Source: Vreelandella aquamarina
GTDB taxonomy: Bacteria > Pseudomonadota > Gammaproteobacteria > Pseudomonadales > Halomonadaceae
Direction of reading: 5' to 3'
Assembly: GCF_900110265.1 (NCBI RefSeq)
Contig: NZ_FODB01000022.1
Location: 1-55,247 of the forward strand
Length of the DNA stretch: 55,247 nucleotides
The notes below the pieces were generated by a model. That model did no database searches. It was not told the DNA's origin and worked only from the letters and a program-made list of their open reading frames with translations. The stretch's first letter is position 1, and every line of letters begins with the position of its first letter. Positions 28,622 to 37,236 of this stretch are shown here, in pieces. Made by a program: the position numbers and the translations under genes.

Positions 28622-29830
28622 TTAACGCCCTTGTGTAATGACCTCGGTCGCCGCCACCGCACGCTCGACGGCGCTGAAGGAGATGCGCTCCTGCTCCAGT
28701 CGCACCCTCGCGCCCAAACGGTCTGCGCGCAGTTCCTCGAACAGTGCCTGCTCGTCGGCGGTGAGCCGGGTGGGGTGGCCGGTGTAGCGCTTCTCCTCGG
28801 GTTCCTGGCCCCACAGGGGGTGGTGGCCCATCAGAGTGGGACGGTCCATCAATAGGGAGCGGGCATGGGGCAAGCTGGCGCGCAGGCGGTTGAGGATGCC
28901 GAAGCCGTGGGTGTCGATGTCGCCCCAGTACCAGAGCGCGCTATCGTGCAGCCAGGGGATCTCTCTCAGCCTCTCCAGGCCATAGCCCAAGCCGAAGATC
29001 ACCAGGCTGGCGGATGTCTCGGGGAAGGCCAGGCCGTTGGTGCGGTTCTCGGTGATAAACACACGCTGCACCGGCAGGCTCAGCCCGGAGAACTCCTCCG
29101 GCGGAACCGCGATATCGCGCAGGCCCTGAATGGACAGCGCCGGGTCGAGCAGACGGAAGCGGATCTGCGGCGCTTCCGTGCGCAGGCCATAGCGGCGCGC
29201 GAAGCCCTTAACGCCGCTGGCATCGCGGTGGATGGCGGTCGCCGGTAGCACCACATCCAGCAGCTCGGCGAGCAGGCCCCGGCGGGTTTCGATGAACTTG
29301 GTGTCGACGCCGGGAATGTCCAGTTGGCGCAGGTAGAGCCCTGGCCGCGGGTGGGCCAGGAACCACGCCAGTACGGCCAGCAGGCGGGGCCAGTCGTGGG
29401 CATGGCGGAGCACGGCGAGGGGGTGGCGCGCTATCCAATCCTGCAGTTCGAGGTGGTGGTGAAGCAGGGTGTCGACCAGGGCCTGGAAGCGCTGGGCATC
29501 CTGCTGGCGACGGATCAGCTGCAGCGCCTGGGTTTCATCGGCGATGATCGCTGCCACCGGAATGGCGTTGCTGCCGTGAACCCGGTTGTTGACCTGCTGC
29601 CAGCGCAGTTCGTAGCCGTAGCCGCGTCTCTCCCGGCTCTGCTCCCGCAGTGCGTTCACCCAGTCCATCACCGCGCCGAAGCGCTCGGTGATGTCCCGGG
29701 CGCTGGGGCGGCGCAGGCGGATCTCCAGGGGGAACGGCGATTCGCCGGACACCCGGGCGGCGAGAAGGCGGCCGCTGTCCCAGGCCTTTTCCACCTGCGC
29801 GCGGATGGATGCAGGGGTACTCCAGCTCAT
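28622..29830 (-). CDS. jetD: Wadjet type I nuclease subunit JetD
   Basis: The product has 402 residues. The N-terminal DUF3322-type domain comes first (SWSTPASIRAQVEKAWDSGR, RLRRPSARDI). The C-terminal DUF2220/TOPRIM-like domain carries ENRTNGLAF (about 261) and the acidic WYWGDIDTHGFGIL (about 300-312), related to the TOPRIM of topoisomerase VI/Spo11. In characterised Wadjet systems JetD is the subunit that cuts plasmid DNA after loop extrusion by JetABC. Its ATG overlaps the jetC stop (ATGA, 29827-29830), so the two are translationally coupled. It is last in the operon. Both TOPRIM acidic residues are kept, so the subunit looks active. Confidence 0.93.
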   Translation of the reverse strand: MSWSTPASIRAQVEKAWDSGRLLAARVSGESPFPLEIRLRRPSARDITERFGAVMDWVNALREQSRERRGYGYELRWQQVNNRVHGSNAIPVAAIIADETQALQLIRRQQDAQRFQALVDTLLHHHLELQDWIARHPLAVLRHAHDWPRLLAVLAWFLAHPRPGLYLRQLDIPGVDTKFIETRRGLLAELLDVVLPATAIHRDASGVKGFARRYGLRTEAPQIRFRLLDPALSIQGLRDIAVPPEEFSGLSLPVQRVFITENRTNGLAFPETSASLVIFGLGYGLERLREIPWLHDSALWYWGDIDTHGFGILNRLRASLPHARSLLMDRPTLMGHHPLWGQEPEEKRYTGHPTRLTADEQALFEELRADRLGARVRLEQERISFSAVERAVAATEVITQGR

Positions 29831-32800
29831 GACGCGCTTATCATGCTGCGGGCGGCGCGCTCGGCGCGATACTCCTCGATGCTGAGGTTGCGCACCATCG
29901 AGTGCTGACCACCGTCGTTGTGCACATAGCCGACGTTGGCCACAAAGGGCTCAATGATGTGGATTTTCTGCAGCGGGGTGATGATCAGCAGTTGCAGATT
30001 GAGCCGCTGGAACAGCTCCAGACCGTAGCGGGCGGATTCGTCGGAGCCGCGGCCGAAGGCTTCATCGATGACCACGAAGCGGAATGAACGTGAACTTTGC
30101 CCGCCCGTTTCGAGGCCGAACTGGTAGGCCAGGCTGGCGGCCAGCACCGTGTAGGCGAGCTTTTCCTTCTGACCACCGGATTTGCCGCCAGCATCGGTGT
30201 AGTGCTCGTGCTCGGCGTCGTCCTCTCGCCAGCGTTCCGAGGCGGAGAAGACGAACCAGTTGCGCACATCGGTGACCTTGCGTGTCCAGCGCTTGTCGGG
30301 TTCGGTCTGGCCCTCCCGCCCGCGCAGGCGCTCGATGATGGCTTTGACCTGCAGGAATTTGGCTTCGGAGTACTCCTCGGTTTCCGAACCGGTCAGCGCC
30401 CCTTCGGTGCAGGCGCGCAGCGACTCGCGGAACTCGCGTACCTCGGGATCCGGGGTCGGTTCGGCCTGCAGGCGGATATAGCGGTTGGGGTTGTAGTCGA
30501 TGGCGTGCAGCGAGCGGTTGATGGTATCGATGCGTTCGCGGATCAGCTCGCGCTCCTGGTTGAGCTTGGCCTGGAAGCCGGCCACCTCGCGGATGGTGTT
30601 CTCCTTGAGCAGCTTGCGGAAGTCGGCTTCGAAGCGCGGCAGGTCGTCACCGACCAGCTGCTCGAGCATGCCGCGGTACTCGTCGCCGGCGGCGATGCTG
30701 ACGTCCACCTCGCGGGTCTCCAGTGGCCACTCGGTCTGGTAGCTACGCATGGCGTCGATGATGCGTTCGCCGAGGCGCTTGAGGCGTTTCTCCTCGGCGT
30801 CGATGCGCCCCTGAAGCCAAGTGCGCATCTCCCGCTCGGCATTGTCGCAGGACTCCACGGTCAGGCGCCGCTCGGGCAGGGCCTCGGGGCGTAGCGCGTC
30901 GAGGCGGGGAAAGTCGCTTTCGCGCACCGTGGCAGCGGTACGCTCCACCAGGGCTTCGGCCTCGGCCTGGGTCTCACCGGCCTGATCGTACTTGAGCCGT
31001 GCAGTGGCGCGTTCGTCGCGCAGCCCGGTCAGGCGCGCATCCTGCTCCTTGAGCTCTGCTTCCAAGTCGCCGAGCTGCTGCTGGAGCAGGCGCAACGTAT
31101 CCGAGGTTGCCTCGAGCGACTGGCGCTCCTCCTCGAGTCGCTGGATGAGCAGCGTCGGGGTGTGCCAGTCAAGCTCCTGAAAGTGGCGGTAGACATCGAT
31201 CCGGTGGAGCAGGGTGCCGCGGGTTTCCAGTTGCTTCTGGGTCTCCTGGGCCTGGCTCAGGGTGTCGGCCAGCTGCTGTAGCCGCTGCTGCAGCTGATAC
31301 TGCTGCTGCTCCAGGGCGGCGATCTTGGCCTCGTTGCTCCAGCCCAGCACATAGCGGGCACGGTCATTGATGGCGTGGCGGTCGTCCTTCTCGTGGCGCT
31401 CGCCTTTGGCCTTGATCTGGCCGCTACGGGTGATGGCGCGTTGCTCGCGGCGCAACTGCGCCAGGTCGCGGCAGCAGGCGTAGTCGAAGCGGCGGGCGAG
31501 CTCCTGTTCCAGCCAGGCGTAGAAGTCGGAGTCTGGCCGTACGGCGAGCTTGCGCACCAGGGAGTCCGGGTGCAGCTGCGGCAGGCTGGCGCCTTTCGGC
31601 TCGCGCACCCGGTAGTAGACCAGGCGTCCACGCAGGTGGGTGCGGTCCACCCACTCGGCGACCTCCTGATAGTGTGCATCCGGCACCAGCAGCGACAGAC
31701 CGAAATTGTGCAGCACGCGCTCGATGGCGCCCTCCCAGTCGCGCTCTTCATCACGCACCTGGATCAACTCACCGGCAAAGGGCAGCGACTCCACTGGCAG
31801 CCCGGTGCTCTCGCACAGCCGCTCACGCAATGCCAGCATGGCGGCAGGGATGTTGGAGCGACGCTGGCGTAGGGAGTTCAGCTCGCGCTCGACCTCCTCG
31901 ACACCCTCGCGGCCATCGCGGAAGGCGACCGCCGCCTCGGTTACCGCGTTCTGGGCCTCGGCCTTGCGGTCCTCCAGGGTCTCGAGGGCGTGTTCCACCC
32001 GCTGGCGGTTCTCCACAAACACCGCCTCGTCGCCCAGTGGGTCCAGCGCCAGGCGCTGGGTAAGCGTTTGGTACTCCTCGGCCCGCCGACGGCGCTCATC
32101 GGCCCGCTCGCCCTGATCCTTGATCTGTCGCTTGAGTTGCTCCAGGCGGTCGCCGCCGTTGTCGGCAATGGCCTGCTTCAGCTCGTCGCGCTTGGCCTGG
32201 TTGTGCTGTTGCTCGCTGGTCAGCGCCTCAATACGCGAGGCCAGCCGTTCCAGCTCCCGCTCCAGCTTCTCCCGCCGCTGCTCAAGTAACTGTGCCTTGA
32301 TTCCGGCGAACCAGGGTTGTAGCGCCTCGCGGCAGGCGGTGAGCTCCCGGGCCTGGTCGCTGGCCTCGGCGTAGCGGTCCAGGTTGTCGACCATCGGCTG
32401 CAGGGCGTCGATCTGCGCTTTCGCCTTGAGCACCGCCTGGTGGGCGCGGTCAAGGTCCTCGAAGTGACGGATCAGCGCGTCGATGCGCTCCTCCACCGCG
32501 AAGGCTTCCAGCATATGCCCGCGCACGAACTCGGTGAGATTGCCGACCGATTTCATCGAGACCGTCTGGTTGAACAGCTCCAGGGCCTGCTCGCTGTCGA
32601 GACCAAAGCGCCGGCGGAACGCCGCCCCATAGGGCGGGAAGTGGTCGAAGAGCTCCACCTGGGGCAGCTGGCGCAGGCGCTTGCGCAGGGCATTGAGGTC
32701 GCTGCCGAAGTTGGCGAAGTCCTCGGTGATGGTCAGCGGCCGGTCGGCGACCACATAGCTGCGAGCGGGTTGCCCTTGGCTGTCGCGCAGCCAGAACAGC

Positions 32801-33219
32801 TGGGCCAGGGTGACGTGCTGGTCGTAGCCGGCATGGTAGAACTGCGCGAGAATCACCGAGTAGCTATTGAAGTCACGCAGGGCAACGGGCTTGGCGGCCA
32901 GGGCGCCGTCGCTGCGCTCGGTCTTATAGTAGCCAAGCACGTAGGAGCGCAGGCTACGCTCGCGCTGTTCGGCGCCGGCGGCCTTGTTGTAGGTGATGCG
33001 CTGGGCCGGTACCAGCAGGGTGGTGATGGCGTCCACCAGCGTCGACTTGCCGGAGCCGATGTCGCCGGTGAGCAGGCTGGTTTCGCCATTCGGTGCCAGG
33101 TGCCAGACTCGCTGATGAAAGGTGCCCCAGTTGTAGACCTCCAGGCGCTGGAGCCGAAACCCGGTGTGAGAGTCGTCGCTGGCGAAGTCGAACAGCGCGT
33201 TCTGCGGATTATCCGTCAT
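29827..33219 (-). CDS. jetC: Wadjet type I SMC-like ATPase JetC
   Basis: The product has 1130 residues. The head starts FRLQRLEVYNWGTFH and has Walker A GDIGSGKST (residues 52-60). Long coiled coils rich in Glu, Arg and Gln (about 290-480 and 640-900) flank a hinge-like centre. The C-terminal head has signature KSGGQKEKL (about 1013) and Walker B FRFVVIDEAFGRGSDE (about 1046-1061). It is MukB-like and forms the ATP-driven DNA loop extruder with JetA (kleisin) and JetB. It overlaps jetB by 11 bp and jetD by 4 bp. No lesion is visible. Confidence 0.94.
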   Translation of the reverse strand: MTDNPQNALFDFASDDSHTGFRLQRLEVYNWGTFHQRVWHLAPNGETSLLTGDIGSGKSTLVDAITTLLVPAQRITYNKAAGAEQRERSLRSYVLGYYKTERSDGALAAKPVALRDFNSYSVILAQFYHAGYDQHVTLAQLFWLRDSQGQPARSYVVADRPLTITEDFANFGSDLNALRKRLRQLPQVELFDHFPPYGAAFRRRFGLDSEQALELFNQTVSMKSVGNLTEFVRGHMLEAFAVEERIDALIRHFEDLDRAHQAVLKAKAQIDALQPMVDNLDRYAEASDQARELTACREALQPWFAGIKAQLLEQRREKLERELERLASRIEALTSEQQHNQAKRDELKQAIADNGGDRLEQLKRQIKDQGERADERRRRAEEYQTLTQRLALDPLGDEAVFVENRQRVEHALETLEDRKAEAQNAVTEAAVAFRDGREGVEEVERELNSLRQRRSNIPAAMLALRERLCESTGLPVESLPFAGELIQVRDEERDWEGAIERVLHNFGLSLLVPDAHYQEVAEWVDRTHLRGRLVYYRVREPKGASLPQLHPDSLVRKLAVRPDSDFYAWLEQELARRFDYACCRDLAQLRREQRAITRSGQIKAKGERHEKDDRHAINDRARYVLGWSNEAKIAALEQQQYQLQQRLQQLADTLSQAQETQKQLETRGTLLHRIDVYRHFQELDWHTPTLLIQRLEEERQSLEATSDTLRLLQQQLGDLEAELKEQDARLTGLRDERATARLKYDQAGETQAEAEALVERTAATVRESDFPRLDALRPEALPERRLTVESCDNAEREMRTWLQGRIDAEEKRLKRLGERIIDAMRSYQTEWPLETREVDVSIAAGDEYRGMLEQLVGDDLPRFEADFRKLLKENTIREVAGFQAKLNQERELIRERIDTINRSLHAIDYNPNRYIRLQAEPTPDPEVREFRESLRACTEGALTGSETEEYSEAKFLQVKAIIERLRGREGQTEPDKRWTRKVTDVRNWFVFSASERWREDDAEHEHYTDAGGKSGGQKEKLAYTVLAASLAYQFGLETGGQSSRSFRFVVIDEAFGRGSDESARYGLELFQRLNLQLLIITPLQKIHIIEPFVANVGYVHNDGGQHSMVRNLSIEEYRAERAARSMISAS

Positions 33220-33817
33220 CGTCGTTATCCAGGTGCTGGCGGTAGTCTGCTAGGTGTTGGTCGAACTCGGCGAGCCATTGGGCGTCGACGAAGGCGGCGA
33301 GAATGCGGCGCACCTCGAAGCGCTCCTCCTGGCCGCGCAGCCGGCGCAGGAAGCCCAGTTCCACTACCCGCTTGATATGGCTGTCCATGCGGCTCATCAG
33401 GCGCACTTCATCCCCTGTTTCAGGCAGGAACAGGCGCAGCATGTCGGCGATCTGCTCGCGAGAGAGAATCAGCCGCGGATCGCAGCCGGTGGCGTCATGC
33501 TCTGCCAGCTTCTTGCGCAGCAGTGCCAGCAGCAGGCTGACCGGGTAGCTGAGCTGGCGGCGTGGTACCAGACGCGGCAGCTCCTCCTCGCCCTCCTCGG
33601 TCGGGCGCTGGCGCAAATAGGCGTAGCCCTCGGCTTCGTCCAGGATCAGCTCCAGCCCGAATACACCGGCATGGTCGCGTACTTGCGCCTGGAGTCGCAA
33701 CAGATCCTGCCACGCTCCAGACTGGTCATCGCGGTAGAGGACGCCTTTGAACAGTTGGATCAACACCGGAGAGAGCGCCGGTTCGCGCTCGTTGGGTGGG
33801 GTGCCGGTCTCGTTCAT
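33209..33817 (-). CDS. jetB: Wadjet type I accessory subunit JetB (DUF4194, MukE-like)
   Basis: The product has 202 residues. It has the DUF4194 pattern: an N-terminal helix (IQLFKGVLYRDDQSGAWQDL), LRLQAQVRDHAGVFGLELIL, EGYAYLRQ, then winged-helix stretches (LSYPVSLLLALLRKKLAEHD, MDSHIKRVVELGFLRRL). It bridges kleisin and ATPase heads in the complex. Its ATG lies in an ATGA overlap with jetA (33814-33817), and its stop lies 11 bp inside jetC. Confidence 0.92.
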   Translation of the reverse strand: MNETGTPPNEREPALSPVLIQLFKGVLYRDDQSGAWQDLLRLQAQVRDHAGVFGLELILDEAEGYAYLRQRPTEEGEEELPRLVPRRQLSYPVSLLLALLRKKLAEHDATGCDPRLILSREQIADMLRLFLPETGDEVRLMSRMDSHIKRVVELGFLRRLRGQEERFEVRRILAAFVDAQWLAEFDQHLADYRQHLDNDDDG

Positions 33818-35271
33818 GGGTGGGCTCCCTGGTGGCCACTAACGAAGATCACCGCAGGCAGGGCGGCGCGGCGCTGCTGGCCCTGGTCATCGGTCCAATA
33901 CACGACCTGCTCCTGCGTTTCATCGACGAGGCCCAGCCCCTCCCCGGTGGCCAGGCTCAGCCAAGTCACCAGCTCCGCCAGTCCCTGTTCCAGTGGATGC
34001 CGCTGCAGCAGCGCCTCCAGGCTGATCTGGCGCTGGGTCTGCAGCGCCTGGCGTAGCCGGGCCCGCAGCCGCTCCTTGTCCACGTAGACCTGTTCGAACA
34101 GTGGGTCGGCAGCGATGTCCGCGGTTCCCTCCTCGAGCGGCGCCTGCTCGATACGTGGCTTGATGGGAGGGCTGAACAGCGGCCGATCCATGGCCAACTG
34201 GACGTCGGGGGCGGGAGCCTCTACGGTCATGAAAGGGGTGGTTGGCAGGTTCTCGCGCACCGCCAGGGCGTGCTGTTCCAGACCGCGCAGCAGATCCATG
34301 ATACGCCGATTCTCCAGCCAGGCTTGATCGTCCAGATAGCGTCGCAGCTGTTCGGAGAGCCGGGCCACGGTGCGCTGGGTCGCTTCTCCGGCGGTTAGCC
34401 AGTCATAGTGGATGCGGCGCAGCCTCGGGTCAGGATTCAGCTCAGCGACCGGCTCCAGCGACAGGATCGACTCCAGCAGTTCGGTGAGCTCCTGCTGGCG
34501 GTCGGCGGACATCAGGAAGTCCCAGAAGGCACGAAAACTGCGGCCCTGGTCGGAGTCTGTAATGGCATCACGCTGGCCCAGTACCTCCTCCAGTATCGCG
34601 GCCTTGCCGCCCTCCCAGGTGGCGATTCGTTCGCGTACCTGGCGATCCAGGTCACGAAAATTCTGCTCCACCTGGCGGAAGTCGGCCAGTAACGCCCGAG
34701 CCGTGTCGGTGGCCTGAAGAAAGCGCTCGCGTAGTCGCGTGGGATCCATGAACGCCATATGGCCGGCACGAATCTCCTCGATCTCTGCGTCAATGGCGGC
34801 GCGGCGGCGACTCAGCTCCGCGATGCGCGTCTCGGGATCCGTTTCGCTGTTCTGGGAGATGTCACGTAGCAGGTCGAAGACCAACTTCAATCGCGACTCC
34901 GCCCCCACGAAGGTGCGCTGCTCGAGCCCGGCCAGCCACTGAATGGCTTGCTCGACGGCAGGTATCAGGTCGTAATGCGGTTCGTCCGAGTCGGCGGGAA
35001 AATAGCGCCGCAGCCAGCCGCGTTCATCGCTGGCCCAGTCATTCAGATACTCCCGCGCGGGCTTTGGGAAGTGCCCTTCGCCCAGCCCCTGGCGAAGGTG
35101 GAACAGATAGTCTTCCAGCCTTGCCGCCAGCTCCTGCTCCGGCAGGCTGCGCACATTGGGCTCGATAAAACTGCGATGCACGAAGGCAATGATCAGCGGT
35201 GCGTGGTCGGCCAGCAGCAGCCGCCAAGCGGGATGGTATTTACGTAGACTGTTGAGGTAGTCGTAGTCCAT
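33814..35271 (-). CDS. jetA: Wadjet type I kleisin subunit JetA (DUF3375, MukF-like)
   Basis: The product has 485 residues and starts MDYDYLNSLRKYHPAWRLL, the typical DUF3375 opening. A mostly helical body follows, with HRSFIEPNVRSLPEQELAAR and a coiled-coil stretch (about 170-230), then a C-terminal winged-helix region. It is the first gene of the jetABCD operon. The Shine-Dalgarno is weak. The roughly 220 bp upstream to 35490 contain no gene and no obvious strong promoter. Wadjet restricts small circular DNA, so carriage of small plasmids by this host should be low if the operon is expressed. Confidence 0.93.
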   Translation of the reverse strand: MDYDYLNSLRKYHPAWRLLLADHAPLIIAFVHRSFIEPNVRSLPEQELAARLEDYLFHLRQGLGEGHFPKPAREYLNDWASDERGWLRRYFPADSDEPHYDLIPAVEQAIQWLAGLEQRTFVGAESRLKLVFDLLRDISQNSETDPETRIAELSRRRAAIDAEIEEIRAGHMAFMDPTRLRERFLQATDTARALLADFRQVEQNFRDLDRQVRERIATWEGGKAAILEEVLGQRDAITDSDQGRSFRAFWDFLMSADRQQELTELLESILSLEPVAELNPDPRLRRIHYDWLTAGEATQRTVARLSEQLRRYLDDQAWLENRRIMDLLRGLEQHALAVRENLPTTPFMTVEAPAPDVQLAMDRPLFSPPIKPRIEQAPLEEGTADIAADPLFEQVYVDKERLRARLRQALQTQRQISLEALLQRHPLEQGLAELVTWLSLATGEGLGLVDETQEQVVYWTDDQGQQRRAALPAVIFVSGHQGAHP

Positions 35272-35490
35272 GCGGCTGGATTATGCTCTATGAATAGCCA
35301 CCCATGTCCAGGCCGCACAGGGGGAACTAGGTAGCCTTGAACAGTTGGATTGAGATTCGTTCGATTATGCCTCACCTTAGGCCGCGCTTGCTACCCCAGC
35401 CAACCACGCAGCCGTTGGCGAGGGGATGAGTAGGCGGCAGTGTTGCGCTGTGCACTACTCGAAAGCTGTGCGGTGGCTTTGCTCAATGCT

Positions 35491-36114
35491 TCACCGCCCC
35501 CTTGCCCCCACCATACGTGCCAGTACCCGGTCTTTGAGCCAGAAGCGGTGAATCAGCGCCATCGTGATGTGGCCGATGACTAATCCACATAACAGCCACG
35601 AGAGCGGGCCGTGAAGGAGCTTGGCTGGGGCGATCATCCAGGTGATGTCGCGTTCCGCTTCGGGCAGCAGCTCCATGCCATAAAAGCGTAGTGCCCCGCC
35701 GCGGCCGTACTGGCGCAAAATGGCGAAAGCAGGCAGCAACAGCAGGAGCGCATAAAAAGTGATATGTACAAGGCGTGCTATGCGGCCATCCCATCCGAGC
35801 GGCTGCGGAGGACGCTGCTTGCGGTTGACCCATGCCCAGCCAAGGCGAGCCAGCGTCACGATCAGAATCAGAAACCCTAACGAGCCATGAGGCCCAATGC
35901 TTGCCAAAAACAGCGTGATAGCGTTTCCGCCCATTCCCCGCCAAGCCAGCAACACAGTAAATTGCAGCGTGACCAGCGCGGCGGTCTGCCAGTGAAGCGC
36001 ACGGCTGACCCGCCCATAGCTGTCAGGGCTGTCTCGCCAGCCAATAGGCGTTTGAGCTGGCTTGCGTGTGAGATCACTGTTTAACGCCGTGTTGTTTGCC
36101 GTTCCTTTAACCAT
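35491..36114 (-). CDS. Cytochrome b561-type membrane protein
   Basis: The product has 207 residues. The N-terminal 35 residues are hydrophilic; four transmembrane helices follow (about 45-63, 72-92, 116-136, 163-185). Candidate heme histidines are RALHWQTAALV, IGPHGSLGF, LVHITFYA and LLHGPLSW. It overlaps the siderophore-interacting reductase gene by 8 bp (36107-36114), so they form one transcription unit, probably Fur-controlled from the site at 37087. Coupling to the reductase suggests electron supply for ferric-siderophore reduction, which is an inference. It is only distantly similar to the b561 at 6037. Confidence 0.88.
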   Translation of the reverse strand: MVKGTANNTALNSDLTRKPAQTPIGWRDSPDSYGRVSRALHWQTAALVTLQFTVLLAWRGMGGNAITLFLASIGPHGSLGFLILIVTLARLGWAWVNRKQRPPQPLGWDGRIARLVHITFYALLLLLPAFAILRQYGRGGALRFYGMELLPEAERDITWMIAPAKLLHGPLSWLLCGLVIGHITMALIHRFWLKDRVLARMVGARGR

Positions 36115-37039
36115 TGGCCTTGCCCTGGCGCCAGTAGCCCATGCTGGTAACGTACTGCTTGGGTAGCCCGCACTCGTTGACTAAGTAGCGACGCAGCTTC
36201 ATAGCGACCTTGGTTTCAGCAGCTATCCAAGCGTAGAAGGGAGCTCTGTCATCCAGGGTGGCGGGTTCCCAGAGTGGGCCGTCCTCATCGTCGCTTTCGT
36301 CGTTGCTAGTGGCTGCCGTAGGCACGCCGCCTAGCGCTTGAATTTCCTTATGCAAATCAATATCGCGCACTGCTCTCATCAGCAGCTCACCGTGTTGGCA
36401 GCCGGGTTCAGCATCGCGGGCCAGCCAGTGCAGCTTAGCGGCTTGGGGCAGCGGCTGAACGTCGTCACTGCGAGGCACTTCGAACAGCGCTTCGACCCTG
36501 GGTTTGAGCGGCAGGTCATCAAGAGTTTCAAGAATGCCTGCGGCGGCGGGGAGGGCGGTTTCATCGGCGATGATCAGAATACGGCGTACACCTTGGGGCG
36601 GCTTCCACTCGTAGCCCAGCTTTGGGCCTTCCGAGTTAGCGTCGGGGGCTGTCATGGCAAGGCGGTCACCTGGGCGGGCGTGCATAGCCCAGCGCGATGC
36701 GGGGCCATTGTCGCCATGGAGTACAAATTCTACGTCCACCTCTGCCTTCTCCGGCCGCAGAGCGCGAATGGTGTAGGTGCGCGCAGAGGGGCGCTGTGCA
36801 TCCGGTAGTGCGCGGTAAGCGCCGTACCAGTCATGCTCTTCCAGCTTGGCAATCTCAAACAGCGGATCGAGACTACCACCGCCTTCGGGGAAGAACAGCT
36901 TGACACGCTGATCCGGTGCGTAGGTCGCCATATGGCTGACTTCCGGGCCAGTGAAAGTAAACCTGACTAATGAGGCGCTGACTTGGGTGCGTCTGGCAAG
37001 GGTGATATCGAAAAGCCGATAGCTCGGTTTGGCTGCCAT
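36107..37039 (-). CDS. Siderophore-interacting protein (ViuB-type FAD ferric reductase)
   Basis: The start at 37039 is preferred (AGGAA before it; the other ATG is at 37054); 310 residues. The FAD-binding domain has VSASLVRFTFTGPEV and the FAD signature RTYTIRAL (about 88). The NAD(P)H-binding C-terminal domain has ILIIADETALPAAAGILETL and ends AMKLRRYLVNECGLPKQYV, MGYWRQGKA. SIP proteins release iron from siderophores in the cytoplasm by reduction. An acidic insert (about 243-255, SNDESDDEDG) suits a halophile. It is divergent from fhuB with a Fur-like box between, and overlaps the downstream cytochrome gene. Confidence 0.93.
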   Translation of the reverse strand: MAAKPSYRLFDITLARRTQVSASLVRFTFTGPEVSHMATYAPDQRVKLFFPEGGGSLDPLFEIAKLEEHDWYGAYRALPDAQRPSARTYTIRALRPEKAEVDVEFVLHGDNGPASRWAMHARPGDRLAMTAPDANSEGPKLGYEWKPPQGVRRILIIADETALPAAAGILETLDDLPLKPRVEALFEVPRSDDVQPLPQAAKLHWLARDAEPGCQHGELLMRAVRDIDLHKEIQALGGVPTAATSNDESDDEDGPLWEPATLDDRAPFYAWIAAETKVAMKLRRYLVNECGLPKQYVTSMGYWRQGKANG

Positions 37040-37086
37040 GATGGGGTTCCTCATGCGGAGACATAAATCAAGGGGGCAATTGTAGT

Positions 37087-37105
37087 GCTAATTATTATCA
37101 TTTAG
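37087..37105. promoter_or_regulatory. Fur-box-like operator between the reductase and fhuB
   Basis: The minus-strand 19-mer containing AATGATAATAATTA matches 14 of 19 positions of the Fur consensus. It lies 48 bp before the reductase start and 132 bp before the fhuB start, so it may control both directions. Confidence 0.7.
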
Positions 37106-37236
37106 AATCTTCGACAGTCATTCACGCGCTCATTTCCATGCACTCGTTTGCTTATATCCAAGGTCACTCCCATGACGCAGCCGCCTGCCCTCGCTCTTTT
37201 GGTGAATCGTCCCGCCACCACCAACGGAGGGGCATC

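Noticed and set aside
33745..35360. A 14-15-base match (TGAACAGTTGGAT) in jetB and upstream of jetA
   Set aside because: It is short, occurs once in coding DNA and once between genes, and has no flanking similarity; most likely chance.
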